The position numbers were made by a program, and so were the translations under genes. Positions 22,300 through 33,505 of a stretch of DNA of 64,000 nt are shown here, in pieces. Numbering within the stretch: the first letter of the stretch is position 1; every line of letters begins with the position of its first letter. Below the pieces are notes generated by a model that saw nothing but the letters and a program-made list of their open reading frames with translations, was not told the DNA's origin and ran no database searches. This DNA comes from Ophiobolus disseminans (Eukaryota; Ascomycota; Dothideomycetes; Pleosporales; Phaeosphaeriaceae): contig MU006223.1 of the NCBI GenBank assembly GCA_010093685.1, positions 206,908-270,907 of the forward strand. Reading direction: 5' to 3'.

Positions 22300-22945
22300 A
22301 CGCGTGGTTAGCCTACGAATCTTTGAGTACCGGCCGGTTATTCTTACTACCGCCGCTAGGCTAGTAGAAGATTCCCCGGTGGAGAACAGACTCAGTTGCG
22401 AGTTAATGCACCAGAGAAAGACCCGCTTCCAAGCTAATGCAGCACGGGATTTGGTGTGTAGGGTAATCCGTTCCCTACCGCCGGCTCCGTTTGGAAACGG
22501 AGAGCCTAGCCCCAGTGAAATGTGTCGCTCCAGGATACAGCATGCAGAAATGTGCCTGTCGAGAAAGCGTCAGAGATCAAAGGTAGAGAGAAACTGTTGG
22601 GGCGGCGGCGCTGTTATTATTGTTTGCTGGTGCCAAGGCCGGCCGGAACAACAACCACACCGAGGATAACGAGACGATAACGATCAAGTGAAGAAGAGAC
22701 TTATAGCTTCTGAATCAGACTGTGCATGTTCGGGGTGAGACTTGGCGCACACGCGTAGACTTTGAGTGAAAACCGTGAAAAGGCGGTATTTGCCCTTCTA
22801 AGTAATTAGTGCGATAATTGCGACTTAAGAACCAATCAACAAAAGCAATCAACATCGAGCATGACCTGGAAGTTGATAACAATCTAAAATGAAATAAAAC
22901 TCCTCTGCACCAATGATATATCCTTCCCAGCTCTACTGCGTCACA
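22300..22945. other. PKS 3' flank
   Basis: The last 170 bp match the duplicate at 19790-19985. The rest shows no coding evidence. Confidence 0.5.
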
Positions 22946-25900
22946 TCAAGCTCCAAAAGCCCGTGCGATACGCGCACTCAACTCCTGCATCTTCGGCCCA
23001 GCTTGCAGAATAGTGTAGTGATTCACGTCGTCCAGCACCGATATCCGTAGATTCTCCTTACCCAAAAGCGACCTCCAACCAGCGCCACTAAAGTCTGTCC
23101 TGTTATTTAACAACCACAACATTTCGCGAGGATCATCTGGTCGGATCTCCGGTCTCGGATCGCTCTCGTGCTTGCACATGCCATCGCGCGCATACACTAT
23201 GTGTGTCATGGGTACATCGGAACCAGCAAAGCACTTCACGCTATAAGCATCGAGTAGCTTCAAAAAGGCGTCGAAGTGCGGGCGCAGCCACGTAGGCGCG
23301 GTCTTGCCGGCAAGGCCAAACATGCCCATGCTGTCTAGAAAGTCGTACAGACGCTGGTTCGGGTTCTCGAGACCGACAGGATCGGGCGTGTCAAGGAGTA
23401 TCAACTTGTCGACCTTATCGCCCATCTGGTGAAGTTGTTGGACTGCTTCATATGCTAGTATACCGCCAGCAGACATGCCACCGAAGTTGTAAGGACCGCT
23501 AGGCTGTCGCCGGCGCACTTCGACGAGGAATTTGGTAACGTATTGTTCGAGCGAGCATTTGAGGTCTTGAGGTGTCTTCAACCACGGGCAATTGAGGCCA
23601 TACACAACAACGTCTGGTGATATGTTGCCAAGTGCGTGGTATGAGGTCGCTGACCCTGCGCCATCTGGAAAGAGAAAGAGTGTATGCTTTGCGCTCTTGG
23701 AAGATCCTTGGAGTAAGACTGAGCTTGCATGTGGCAACTCATTGGCATTGAAGCAAGAACCATCGTCCTCAACCTTTGGAATATTTCCAAGTTTGGAGAT
23801 TTCATCGTCTGATGAGGTTGCGTCAGTCAGATAGTCACCATCCTGTTCGCCAGCTGAAGAAGGGGTTGACGCTGTACTCGGCCCCAATGCTGAGTCTAGC
23901 GAAGGCTCACCGCCGATATGGCAAACGAAGGCCTTGATAGTGGTATGGGTCATGAATGCTGAAGTTGGGACCTCGATCCCGAGCTCGTCTTGAAGCCGAC
24001 TGACAATGGTGAGGGAAAGGAGTGAGTCAACACCCAAGTCGGCAAACTCAGCTTCCAGGTCCAGTTCATTCTCGCTAATCTGAGCTTCTTCCAAGATGAT
24101 CTTCATGATCTGAGAGGTATTGTCAGGCGGAGTATCTGGTGGTGTCATCGGTGCCTCAGCGCGAGAAGCAATGGGTGTCTGCTTCGGAGCCGAGTCTACC
24201 GCGACGCTCTTAGGTGCAGTTACTTGGGAAGTTGTAGATGGCCTTTTGACTTGCGCGGGTCGGGCGTTACCCGGCAGGAGGTGATCTAGCACAGAACGAT
24301 TTACACCTTGGAACTACGTTATGTTAGCTGCAATCCGTTCAAGCCAAGGTCACAACTTACTCTGACGCCCTCAAATATGGCTATAAGCTCCAGGTCATCG
24401 AAAATGTAAGTGTTGCCAACATACATAGTACCACTCTCGAGCTGCATCCGGCAATAAGTAGTGTACAGTCTGTCGCTCTTCACCGGCTTACCGCAACGCA
24501 TAGCATCCCAACCATGGTTGATGAACACTTGGTCCTTGGAGTATGTGTTGTCGTTACCATTCATGATGAATCCAGCAATGTGGCCCAAGCTATCGATCCA
24601 GCAGGGGTTCCAGTTGAATCCTTGGTCGCCTACTTGAAACTTGACTTCAGCCGTGGCTTCGAGAGATTCGCTGTCGAGAACCACCTGCTGCATGCCTTGA
24701 TAGTCATCGGCATAATCGACTAGACTGGCAAATAGCTTGTACGCGAGGCCGCGCTTCAGCTTGTGGGCTTCTCCCTGGTCTACAGCATCGTGGAGTGAGG
24801 TGATGCGGCTCGTGATTAGATAAGCGTTACGTTTCCACACGTTGAGCCAGTCCTGCTTCTTCGTAATCTTGATTTTACAGGACGCATGATCCGAAATTTT
24901 GCGACCCTGAGCATTGACACTGAAGAATTCTAGCAATATTTGCTCATCGGACCACTCGGCCTTGGCAGAGACCCGGAGCAGTTGAGTTGTGACCGTAGGC
25001 TGCAGGATCAACGGGCGTTGGACGTTCATGGTGCCGCAATCGAGACCAGCATTCTCATGATCCACTTCGCTTGACTCCAACATGCGCTTTGCAACGGTAA
25101 GCGCCATGTCGGCATACAACGAAGACGGGCACAACATGGCCGTATTGACTTGGTGGCCCTTTATGATAGGAGCAAGGCGGGGATCGTGTAGATCAGATTC
25201 GACAACAAGCGTAGAAGTGTTTGATGTAACGGATTCCTCCAGGATGCGATGTACCGAAGATGACAACGACGGCGTTACAAGTGAAGCAGCACTGACCGCG
25301 GGAGTTTGCGGGGCGAAACTGGCAGGATCGTCACCTTTTGTGAGGCAGAAGTTGTGTCGATATTGAATCCAGTAATTGGAGAGATCCCACTTGTAGCTTG
25401 GGAGAGGAAGCACACACTGGGCAGCTTCGAAACCACGATGGAATTCGCTCCAGTCGATATTGACGCCTGCCAGATACAAAGTCTCGAGAGACGAGGCAAG
25501 GACCTTCCACGTGTGGCCGTCTTTCCTGAGTGTAGGCGCGGTAGTGGCATGAGAGCCGATCGTCTGTTTGATCATACCAGAGCATGCAGGGTGGATGCCC
25601 ATCTCAAGCCAGATGGTGCTATCGCTGGCTAATCCACTATCTCGAGCATTCTCGATGGCGCCTTGGAAGTTGACACATTCGCGAGCCGCTCGTGTCAAAT
25701 AATTTGCGTCGAGAACACCGGCTCCGGTCACTGCTACAGCAAGTCGAGGCGACAAATAGGGAATAGTGGGTTTGTCATAGTGTACAACACTAGCCAGCGT
25801 GTTGAACTCGGCCAAGATGGGGTCAACTTGAGTAGAGTGGAACGCATATGGGACGTCAAGGTGCACTACGTCAAGATTCTTGTACTTGAGCAATGTGGCC

Positions 25901-28900
25901 AGACTTTCTAGTTGCTGTTTCGGTCCGCTAATGGTCGTACTGACGGGCGAGTTGGCACAAGCAATAGCACAGGAGGTGCCTTCAAGCTCAGGAGAGACGA
26001 CGGAGCACGGCGCCTTGACTGCGAGCATGGAATGGGTGCCCTTGGAGCAGTATTTGGTCAGCAACCGGGCCCGGCTACCAACCAGGTAGATGGTATCGCT
26101 TGCGGATATGACGTTGGCCGTATACAGAGCGGCGTACTCGCCCAAGCTGTGACCGGTGACGCATGATGGTACGCCAACCCACAAAGTGAAGAGATGAGCA
26201 AGCGCCATTTGGACGCACGTGACCACCAGGTGAGCCAGGACAGGATCAAGATCCTGCGCATCTACCTGTTCTACTTCGCCAGAGACGAGAGGCAGGAAAG
26301 TGGGAAACCCATGCCGCCGCGCAATGCGGCCGAAGCGAATAAGATCGGAGCGGAACGAGGGAACATGGTGGAAAAATTGAGTAGCGATCTTAGCATAGAG
26401 TGTTCCTTGGCCAGTAAAGACGAAGGCGACCTTTGGCGGAACACCTTTGATAGGGGTGATGGCCGCCTCGGTGCGCCGTCGCAAAGCGCTTTGGATGGCG
26501 GCAATGGAAGATCCAGAGACAAGGACACGGAATTTATGATGCGAGCGTCGGGCCGTGGTGGTGTAAGACAGCGCTGGAAGATGTGTGTCGGGAAGACCCG
26601 ACAAGTGAGCGACGAAAGCAGACATGTTCGCGCCAAGAGCCTTCAGCGTCTTGGCTGTGACAGCGACTACCCAAACATCGCGAGCGTCCTTCTTTTTGCC
26701 TCCCTTAACGTCACCAACACTTTTTATGAGAGGCGCGTCTTCCAGCAAAACCGCCGTGTTTCCTCCCGCTGCGCTAAAGTTGTTTAGAAAGGCGCGTCGA
26801 CTCCCACTCGGGCAGTCTTCTCGCCGCCAGGGAGTGGTCTTCATAGCGATGTGCACATTACGAGCCGTGAGATCGTCCGGATAACCATGATTGCGGACGC
26901 CATTAATGCGCTGTGGCGGAATTTTGCTATGCTGCATCATCATCAGCACCTTGATCAAAGCCGTTACGCCAGACGCAGACTCCGCGTGTCCAACGTTGGC
27001 CTTGATGGCGCCCAGATGCAGCGGTCGCGAAGTCTCGGCGCTACGGCGGTGATCTGGCGCGAACGCTGCCAATACAGACCGCATTTCTGCAGCATCGCCC
27101 GCCTGGGTCCCTGTTCCGTGCATCTCGACATAGCTGACGTCGGCAGGATCCGTGTTGCTTTGTCGCAACATGCGCTTGAAGAGCGACAGCTGATCGCCTT
27201 CGTGGGGTCGCGTGATTGATACTGTTTGACCACAGTGGTTTGTGTTGCAGCCTGCTATGACGCCGAAGATAGGGTCGCCATCAGACAGAGCGTCGTCTAA
27301 ACGCTTCAAGATTACAGCACCGACGGCATCTGCGCGACAGTATCCGTTCGCTGAGTCGTCAAACGGATTGCAGTTGCCTGTGGCTGATAGGAAGTGCCCG
27401 CGGTCAAGGCCCGTGAAGTTGTCGGGGTTCGTTAAAACGTTCGTTCCGCCAGCCACGGCCGAATCGCAGTCACCCTGCCAGAGTGCATTGCAGGCAGTGG
27501 ATATTGCTGCAAAGCTTGAAGAGCATGCCGTGTCGACCGACACACTGGGCCCTGAGAAGCGGAAGAAATAGCTGATGCGTCCAGGCACCTATAACGTGAA
27601 GAGCACAAGTCAGCGGTTGGGTTCGCTTATGATTCGTTCGTGGAGATGCTTACAAAGGCCCGGTTACCACCAGGAATGAAGTACGTGTCAATGTCCTGTC
27701 CGCTGTTGACTTCACGCCAGTCGTCGGATGTGACACCGAAAAAGACGCCTATGCGGTCGCGCTGCGTTGACGGCGTCGTATCTGGAACAAGCCCGGCCAT
27801 CTCGATTGCCTCATATGTGCACATGAGCGCAAGTCGCTGGGCAGGATCCGTATTTTCGGCTTCACGTGGCGAGAGATTGAAGAAGCGCGTATCGAAGACG
27901 CCCGGGTCGTTGATGAAGCATCCAAACTTAACCCGACTGCGGTTCTTTTGCTTCCCCTGTGCATCATAATGGGCTTCCCAGTCAAAACGATCTTTGGGGA
28001 TTTCCCGGTGGCAGTCCCTTGCGGCTTGAAGCAACTCCCATAGCTCCTCGTTGGAAGCCGCCTCTGGAAAGCGGCCGGAAAAGCCGATTATAGCTATTTT
28101 TGCATCCTGGAATTTACCGGGAGCTGGTTCCGTGTGTGTGCGCTCCACCTTGCAGTTTAGTGCACTTGACATCGTCACCTGCAGACGGGAGTCTCGTTGG
28201 AGAGCTCCGCACAATAGGTTGCCGGCGTTCGATGCTACTGGGTGGACAACGCAGGAAGTGAAGGTGGGCCTTTTGGCAAGACATGCTCTGACGCTCGGGC
28301 ATAGCTTATCCCATCGAACCTGCTCGCACAGTGCCTCCTGGATCGCTCGCCGTAGGAGACTATGCAGATCTTCACCGTCGATGCGCGCCCCAGTCGCAAT
28401 AGACAGCATCGGGACATGTTGTTGACGATCCTTCAGTTCTCCATTCCGTAATTGACCACATATCTCGTCGACATCTTCAGCATCATACAAATGCGAGGCA
28501 TGGTACGGAGCATGGATCGAAATAGGATGCGCCTTGATTTCACCTGAGTCGAAAAGCCTTTTCGTACTACGAGGAGGTCCGCTCAGTGTGACAGCAGAAG
28601 GCGACACGGCGCTCACATATGGTTGCAAATGAGATGGCAATCGCTATTCGCGTCAGTATGTCGGCTGGAGCTGTTTTTCTAAGTATACCCACCGCGTTGG
28701 CGCTGAATGAGGCGACGCATTCTTCGGCTTGTGACTCCGTCAGATTGACGAGAAAAGACCACGGCTGCACCCCCTCGACCGAAACAGGCTCAAGGTCCCG
28801 CTGCACCTTGAGAGCATATAAGCCTGTTCTGAAAGCCGCCAACGCAGCTTCCACGCCAGCAGACACTAGCTCTGCAAGAGTACGGGACGCAGATACTGCT

Positions 28901-29358
28901 GCCGTTGCGAATGTTCCAGTGCACACACCGATGAGATAGCAAGTTGTGGCACTGAGGCTTGCATCTGATCTGAACGAATGGTAAATATATGGGCAGCCAT
29001 GATAACAAGGCACTGCGATGACTCACCGGATGAAGCGACCGATCTGATATACACAAAGGAGACTACATCTCAAAGCCGATGCACCGACCAGTCCTTCAAA
29101 ATTCGACATGAGGTCCACGAGATCTGTGAATCTGGGGAGCCATTCTTGCTGCTCTACGGATAGTTGCGCAAACTCTCGCCGATAAGCAAGATTGACTCGT
29201 TCAAAGAAGGACTGAAGTAACGCGTTGTTCTTGCAATGGAGCAGCTGTCGAAGGTCACTTTCGAACGGCGTGGTGAGGTCACCGAAGAGAAAGACATTGG
29301 CATGCTTGGTCTCTTCGATAGGAGGCATGAAAGGCGCCGATGATACTACAGGCTCCAT
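22946..29358 (-). CDS. Non-reducing polyketide synthase (SAT-KS-AT-PT-ACP-TE)
   Basis: Five exons (29358-29027, 28957-28693, 28643-27654, 27588-24361, 24313-22946) give 2060 aa. SAT: G-V-C-T-G with Cys123 and A-P-Y-H with His247. KS from about 379: active Cys551 in D-T-A-C-S-S-S, His686 and His730. AT: G-H-S-L-G with Ser1010. PT: His1341 in G-H-Q-V-N and Asp1528 in W-I-D-S-L-G-H. One ACP: Ser1702 in G-V-D-S-L. TE/Claisen cyclase: G-M-S-A-G with Ser1886, Asp1913 and His2037. All catalytic residues are present, so it should load a starter, extend with malonyl units, cyclise into an aromatic product and release it. Start chosen at the ATG that opens the SAT domain. It is divergent from the EthD gene, with an operator variant between. 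Cytosolic. Product unknown. Confidence 0.95.
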
Positions 29359-29532
29359 GCTTGTTGAAGTTGTGCCTGGATGATGAAGATCGATATCCTG
29401 TGCTAAGCCTAGAAACCCGTACGGCTCAAATGTATACGCAGACCATCATCATAACAGCTACGTGTTTCATCTCTAGGCTCAAAGGCACAGCTCTCCAGCT
29501 TGCACTCAACACCCGACTTGCCGCCAATGATT

Positions 29533-29551
29533 TCGGGACCCCGGACTCCGT
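29533..29551. promoter_or_regulatory. Cluster operator, copy B (PKS/EthD), one extra base
   Basis: TCGGGACCCCGGACTCCGT: CGG-N5-CGG-N3-CCG. It lies 174 bp upstream of the PKS ATG and about 298 bp upstream of the EthD ATG. Confidence 0.6.
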
Positions 29552-29581
29552 TTCTTACCTTTTCACAACTTCTTCAGCTTA

Positions 29582-29597
29582 TCGGTTCGGGTTCCGG
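29582..29597. promoter_or_regulatory. Second CGG-N3-CCG element in the PKS/EthD promoter
   Basis: TCGGTTCGGGTTCCGG: the CGG-N3-CCG core with an extra CGG only 2 bp upstream. May be an additional binding site for the same regulator. Confidence 0.45.
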
Positions 29598-29849
29598 CCT
29601 ATACGAGACACCTTCGGGGAGCTTGAGATGCTATCATTCTGGCTTGTTACGTTATGCTTTGAGTACCGGACTGTGTATTGTCCACGCGGCTCGCGAAACC
29701 CGACTCTCGGCGCCCATCAAACATTGTGCTACATCGCCAAAGAGTGTTGATAAAGCCACCAGACGTCACAACTCCTTATAGGCAGCACATCTGATAGCAG
29801 TGACGTTTTCTTCTCACTTCCTCGACATACACAAACCCACCAACACATC

Positions 29850-30311
29850 ATGGGCAGATCCCATAACCTCTTCGGCGTCACCATCTCTGCCAAGCGCAAA
29901 CCGGGCATGAGCGAAGATGACTACCACACGTACATCAGCAAAACACACGCTTCACATCTGAAGCGCCTTCTCGTCGAAAAGAAAATTGTGGACTACACCA
30001 TGGTGAGTCCTAGCTTCTCACTCGGTGCTTTGGAAAACTAACAATGGCACGAGCAACATAACACGTCCGAGTGCATGACTGACATCGAACAACTGTTCCC
30101 TAATCTACCCGCTATCAACCGCTCTCCTTACGATGCTTTCATCACTATCGTCTTCCGTAGCATCCAAGACTACATTGACGTGAAGAACGATGATCATTAC
30201 CTGAAAGTTGTGAACCCAGATCACGTCAATTTCGCGGACGGGCCGAGCACTATGATGAGTTTTGGGTGGTTTGAAAGGCACGTGAAGGACGGGGAGGCTG
30301 TTGAAGCTTAG
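29850..30311 (+). CDS. EthD-domain protein, AurZ/UstZ-like
   Basis: Exons 29850-30002 and 30054-30311 (51-bp intron) encode 136 aa, the usual size. The EthD pattern is visible: an N-terminal strand G-V-T-I-S-A-K-R-K, then Y-H-T-Y-I-S-K-T-H-A and Y-T-M-Q-H-N-T, and a second half with Y-D-A-F-I-T-I-V-F. Relatives in aromatic polyketide clusters dehydrate a cyclised polyketide, such as the aurofusarin and ustilaginoidin pathway proteins that act on YWA1-type pyrones. It shares a 491-bp bidirectional promoter with the PKS, so an early tailoring role is likely. The exact reaction is inferred. Confidence 0.85.
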
Positions 30312-30753
30312 CTTTCTGTTGAATGTGGTGCCATGCATGTCTGCATTAGTGCGGAGTGCGAGGATCCCGTCGTGGGGGTGGGGAAAAGCAACTTTGTTCT
30401 ACACGGATACACTTCATCCCACGTTCACTCCAACCTCAAGCCTGATAGGATGGAGACCATCAAACGCAATCATGAATAGCATGCAGTCCTTACACGCATA
30501 TCAGGGTACGGCATCGGCAGGGTGGGCACGTTTCATGCTCGTTCAAGGTACTCAGTCGCAGATCTCCCACGCATACCGGTGTGGCGATCAATTGCACCTC
30601 TTAAGGCAGTATCATGTTTTAGGACTTGATCAGATACGTGCCTGCAACGGCGTGCTCGCGCAAGGCCAACAGGACGAGGACGGGCCATTTTCCATTCTAG
30701 ATACCAGTTTCATCTCACAGCACTCTAGGTTTCCGGCCGCCGACTTTACACGT
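30312..30753. other. Convergent intergenic region
   Basis: Between the EthD and FAD monooxygenase stop codons. A long plus frame runs through it but overlaps the monooxygenase end antisense and has no motif. Nothing supported. Confidence 0.5.
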
Positions 30754-32334
30754 CTACGTAGCCGCCTCGACCCCTTTCCCGCCACGGGCCAGGTCGGCTT
30801 TCCTCAGATTCTCCTCAGGGTTACTATTCGTCTCGTACCCATCGTGGCCCTTCATTGGGCGAAATCCCTTCGTGAAAACGGGGCTTTGCTTCACCTTCTC
30901 CCAGTCGTGAAGCATGATACCGTTTTCGATTGAGCACTTGACTTCCTCGGCGCCACGTGGGACGAGCTCGGCCTCATACCCGCCGATTGCTTCGGCCCAG
31001 GTAGCTATGCCACTGTGCGCAAGCTTGATCTGCGCGGCAAGGGAGTGCAGGTCGGCGATGCAGTGATTTAGGCCTTGGCCGCGATCTGTGGAGTACTTGA
31101 GCAGACTTTCTCGATCAAGATATTGAGGAATTGAGTGGAGAAATTGTGCGAGGTACTCACAAGGTGGCATCGGGTGTGCCGCGTCTCCTACGAGCGTCAG
31201 TCTCCCGCTACGATTCTCCCACTGCCGCGTGATCCAGTAACTGATGTCCGCGCGGTGCACTTGCGTGCCCTCCGGTATCCACATGAAGCTGCTGCGTGCC
31301 GGCTCTGCCAAATCTTTCGCTTTCTCCTTGATCAATGCCAGCTTCTCAGCGTGGCTGAGATCGTGGTTGGACGAGCCGTTCCACGCCATGGCGAGGTGAA
31401 AGATCCAGCTCGCAGGGTCCGAAGACGGCATAGACGAAATGGACTGAAACGCATGAAAAGAGCGTTGTGAGAGAGCGAGAAAAGAGGTGGGGAAATCGCG
31501 ACGCACGAACTGCGCTTTCTCGGCGTCGCCATAACAGACTGTCAAGTTCATGTGCCAGATCGGAAAGCTTGTCGTCGCAGCCTCCTCGACGCTGCCCATG
31601 GCTATCTCTCGTACTTTCGAACGCGCACCCTCAGCTCCAACAATCATACTTCCTTTGACACTCGTACCATCGGCGAATTTCGCCACGACACCTAAATCCG
31701 GTTCAAGGAGGTCGACCTCAATGAGTTTCTTGTTGAATTGTACATCAATGCCTTCGGAGACGAGCGCTCGCATTTTACTGCGTGGCACTCTCATGCCGCG
31801 AGCGTAAGGAACGCCCGCAAGCATGGATCCACTCTCGGCGTGGATGATGGGATATGTGCCGCCCGCGTTGATGGGAATGGCGGGATTGCAGGATGCGGCT
31901 TCTAGCTTTGCATATATGTGCGGTGGAAGCAGGGTTTCCAGACGCTCAAGAGCCCTACATTCCAGTGTTAGATGCTTTCACAAATTTTCGAAGAGCAGGA
32001 GGGGTTTGGTACCAGTGGATTGCCATTGTCCACTCATTGCTACGAACATTGAGAGAGGCGTCGCGTTCGACAATGGTGAATGGTATGCCATCCTGCAGAT
32101 GTGTGTCAGATCCAGGAGGTGACAACAAGGTAGGTGGTTGTGGAGTTTTCTTCGAACTTGAAATTGTCGCCAACATACCTTTTGAAGCGCTTGCGCTAAG
32201 ACGAGACCAGTAATGCCTAAGGTGAATCAGCATAGGCAAAGACTGACGACACATAAACCCAAAGCAGAAGCCAAGGCGAAAGAGGGGTGCTTACCCGCAC
32301 CAATGATGATGACATGGGTGTTGCTGTGCGCCAT
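30754..32334 (-). CDS. FAD-dependent monooxygenase (salicylate hydroxylase-like fold)
   Basis: Five exons (32334-32295, 32216-32179, 32092-32013, 31954-31161, 31085-30754) give 427 aa. The dinucleotide-binding motif G-A-G-I-T-G lies at 12-17, the second FAD contact in V-G-A-E-G-A-R-S-K-V-R near 158-168, and G-D-A-A-H-P-M-P-P at 309-317 leads into Y-R-G-Q-G-L-N across the last intron. That intron is 75 bp and keeps the frame open, so an unspliced reading inserts 25 residues. Group A flavin monooxygenases hydroxylate or open aromatic rings using NAD(P)H. An operator variant lies 210 bp upstream. No membrane anchor seen. Confidence 0.93.
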
Positions 32335-32544
32335 AATGTACTTGCTAAAACTGCGCAGCTCTTGGAAGACGCGACAACAGTTTCATTTCGATGCATAATC
32401 CCAGGGTCTTATCATCCAAATTCCCATTTTTTGCATTGCCTTCTGTGAAGAACAGATGGTGAGCTTTCGGTGTCGGAAGCCCGAGTTGCGTTCTCGAACT
32501 GAAATTCCAAAACATTGCGCTTTCGTGGAGCCTCGAAGTCTTAC

Positions 32545-32563
32545 ACGGGTGTTCGGCCTCCGA
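32545..32563. promoter_or_regulatory. Cluster operator, copy C (FAD monooxygenase/regulator), one extra base
   Basis: ACGGGTGTTCGGCCTCCGA: CGG-N5-CGG-N3-CCG. It lies 210 bp upstream of the monooxygenase ATG and about 940 bp upstream of the Zn2Cys6 regulator. Confidence 0.6.
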
Positions 32564-33505
32564 GCAACTCGCTGACTGGTTAGATGTTGGGCTGCCGAAG
32601 AAAGCCACACGGAGGTTTCTTCACCGACGTGGTGTGCATGCGCGTCTTGCAGAATGTAGTCATCGTACAGTATCCTTCACCTCAGACGGCAGCTATCAGT
32701 TGATGTACGATGAAGATCGACACCCAATCGTTCTTGCGTACCAGAAGAAAAATGTCTCGTAATGTGGTCAGATCAAGACTTCTTCCTGCTAGGTGAGTGT
32801 GCTACCTTGCATCACGCCATCGATAACTACAGCGATAAGGGAACGCGTCAGTTGTTCTGGGTTGAAAGGGCATATTGCCTCGAAAGATGACAGACAGTGC
32901 TGTGTAGACGTCAGGCCCTTCAGCAATGGGCGGATGGATGACACAAGCACATGGTCGGCGACCCAACCAGCTGTAACTAGCTGCACGCTCCAGCCGTAAA
33001 TTCAAACATATCCTATCGATGTTAGGTATCAACGTCGTGTTCAAGCCAAAAACGCCCACGGCGGTGCCTGCCGTCTTCGGCCCGTGATCTACAGCCTTTG
33101 TGGATCTAGTCCTGCCACCTTCATCGACCCGCTAGCGCTCAGGTCCAAACATGAGCCGTCGGTTTACTTCCGTATTCACCAGCTCTTCGTGCTCTGAGCT
33201 TGCCAGACCCCGGACCAACATGGTTAAGCGAAAAGCACAACATAACAACAAACGGCTCGACCAGTGTGCAGCTACACCACTGCCATTGCATAACGGCGAC
33301 CAACGGTGACCAACGTGTCAGCAAGCTATTCTGGCTACCAGGACGATGCTTGCATCCAGGCTCCACAATGTCCCGAGAATTTGGATAGGCCTGGGACAAT
33401 AAAGAAGGCTGCTCTTCTAAAGTCCCCATCCTGGATCAAATAGACAATCCATCCGAGCACACGGGTGTGGCAAACAACCGAAGACCATTTTTGCACGAAA
33501 GCACT
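32564..33505. other. Upstream region of the cluster regulator
   Basis: Long leader between the monooxygenase promoter and the regulator gene. No coding evidence and no RNA gene. Confidence 0.5.

Noticed and set aside
29340..29781. Plus-strand frames antisense to the PKS start and in its promoter
   Set aside because: No motif, and they overlap the bidirectional promoter with the operator copies.
32473..32484. TCGG-N4-CCGA element in the monooxygenase/regulator promoter
   Set aside because: Different spacing from the cluster operator and seen only once; may be chance.
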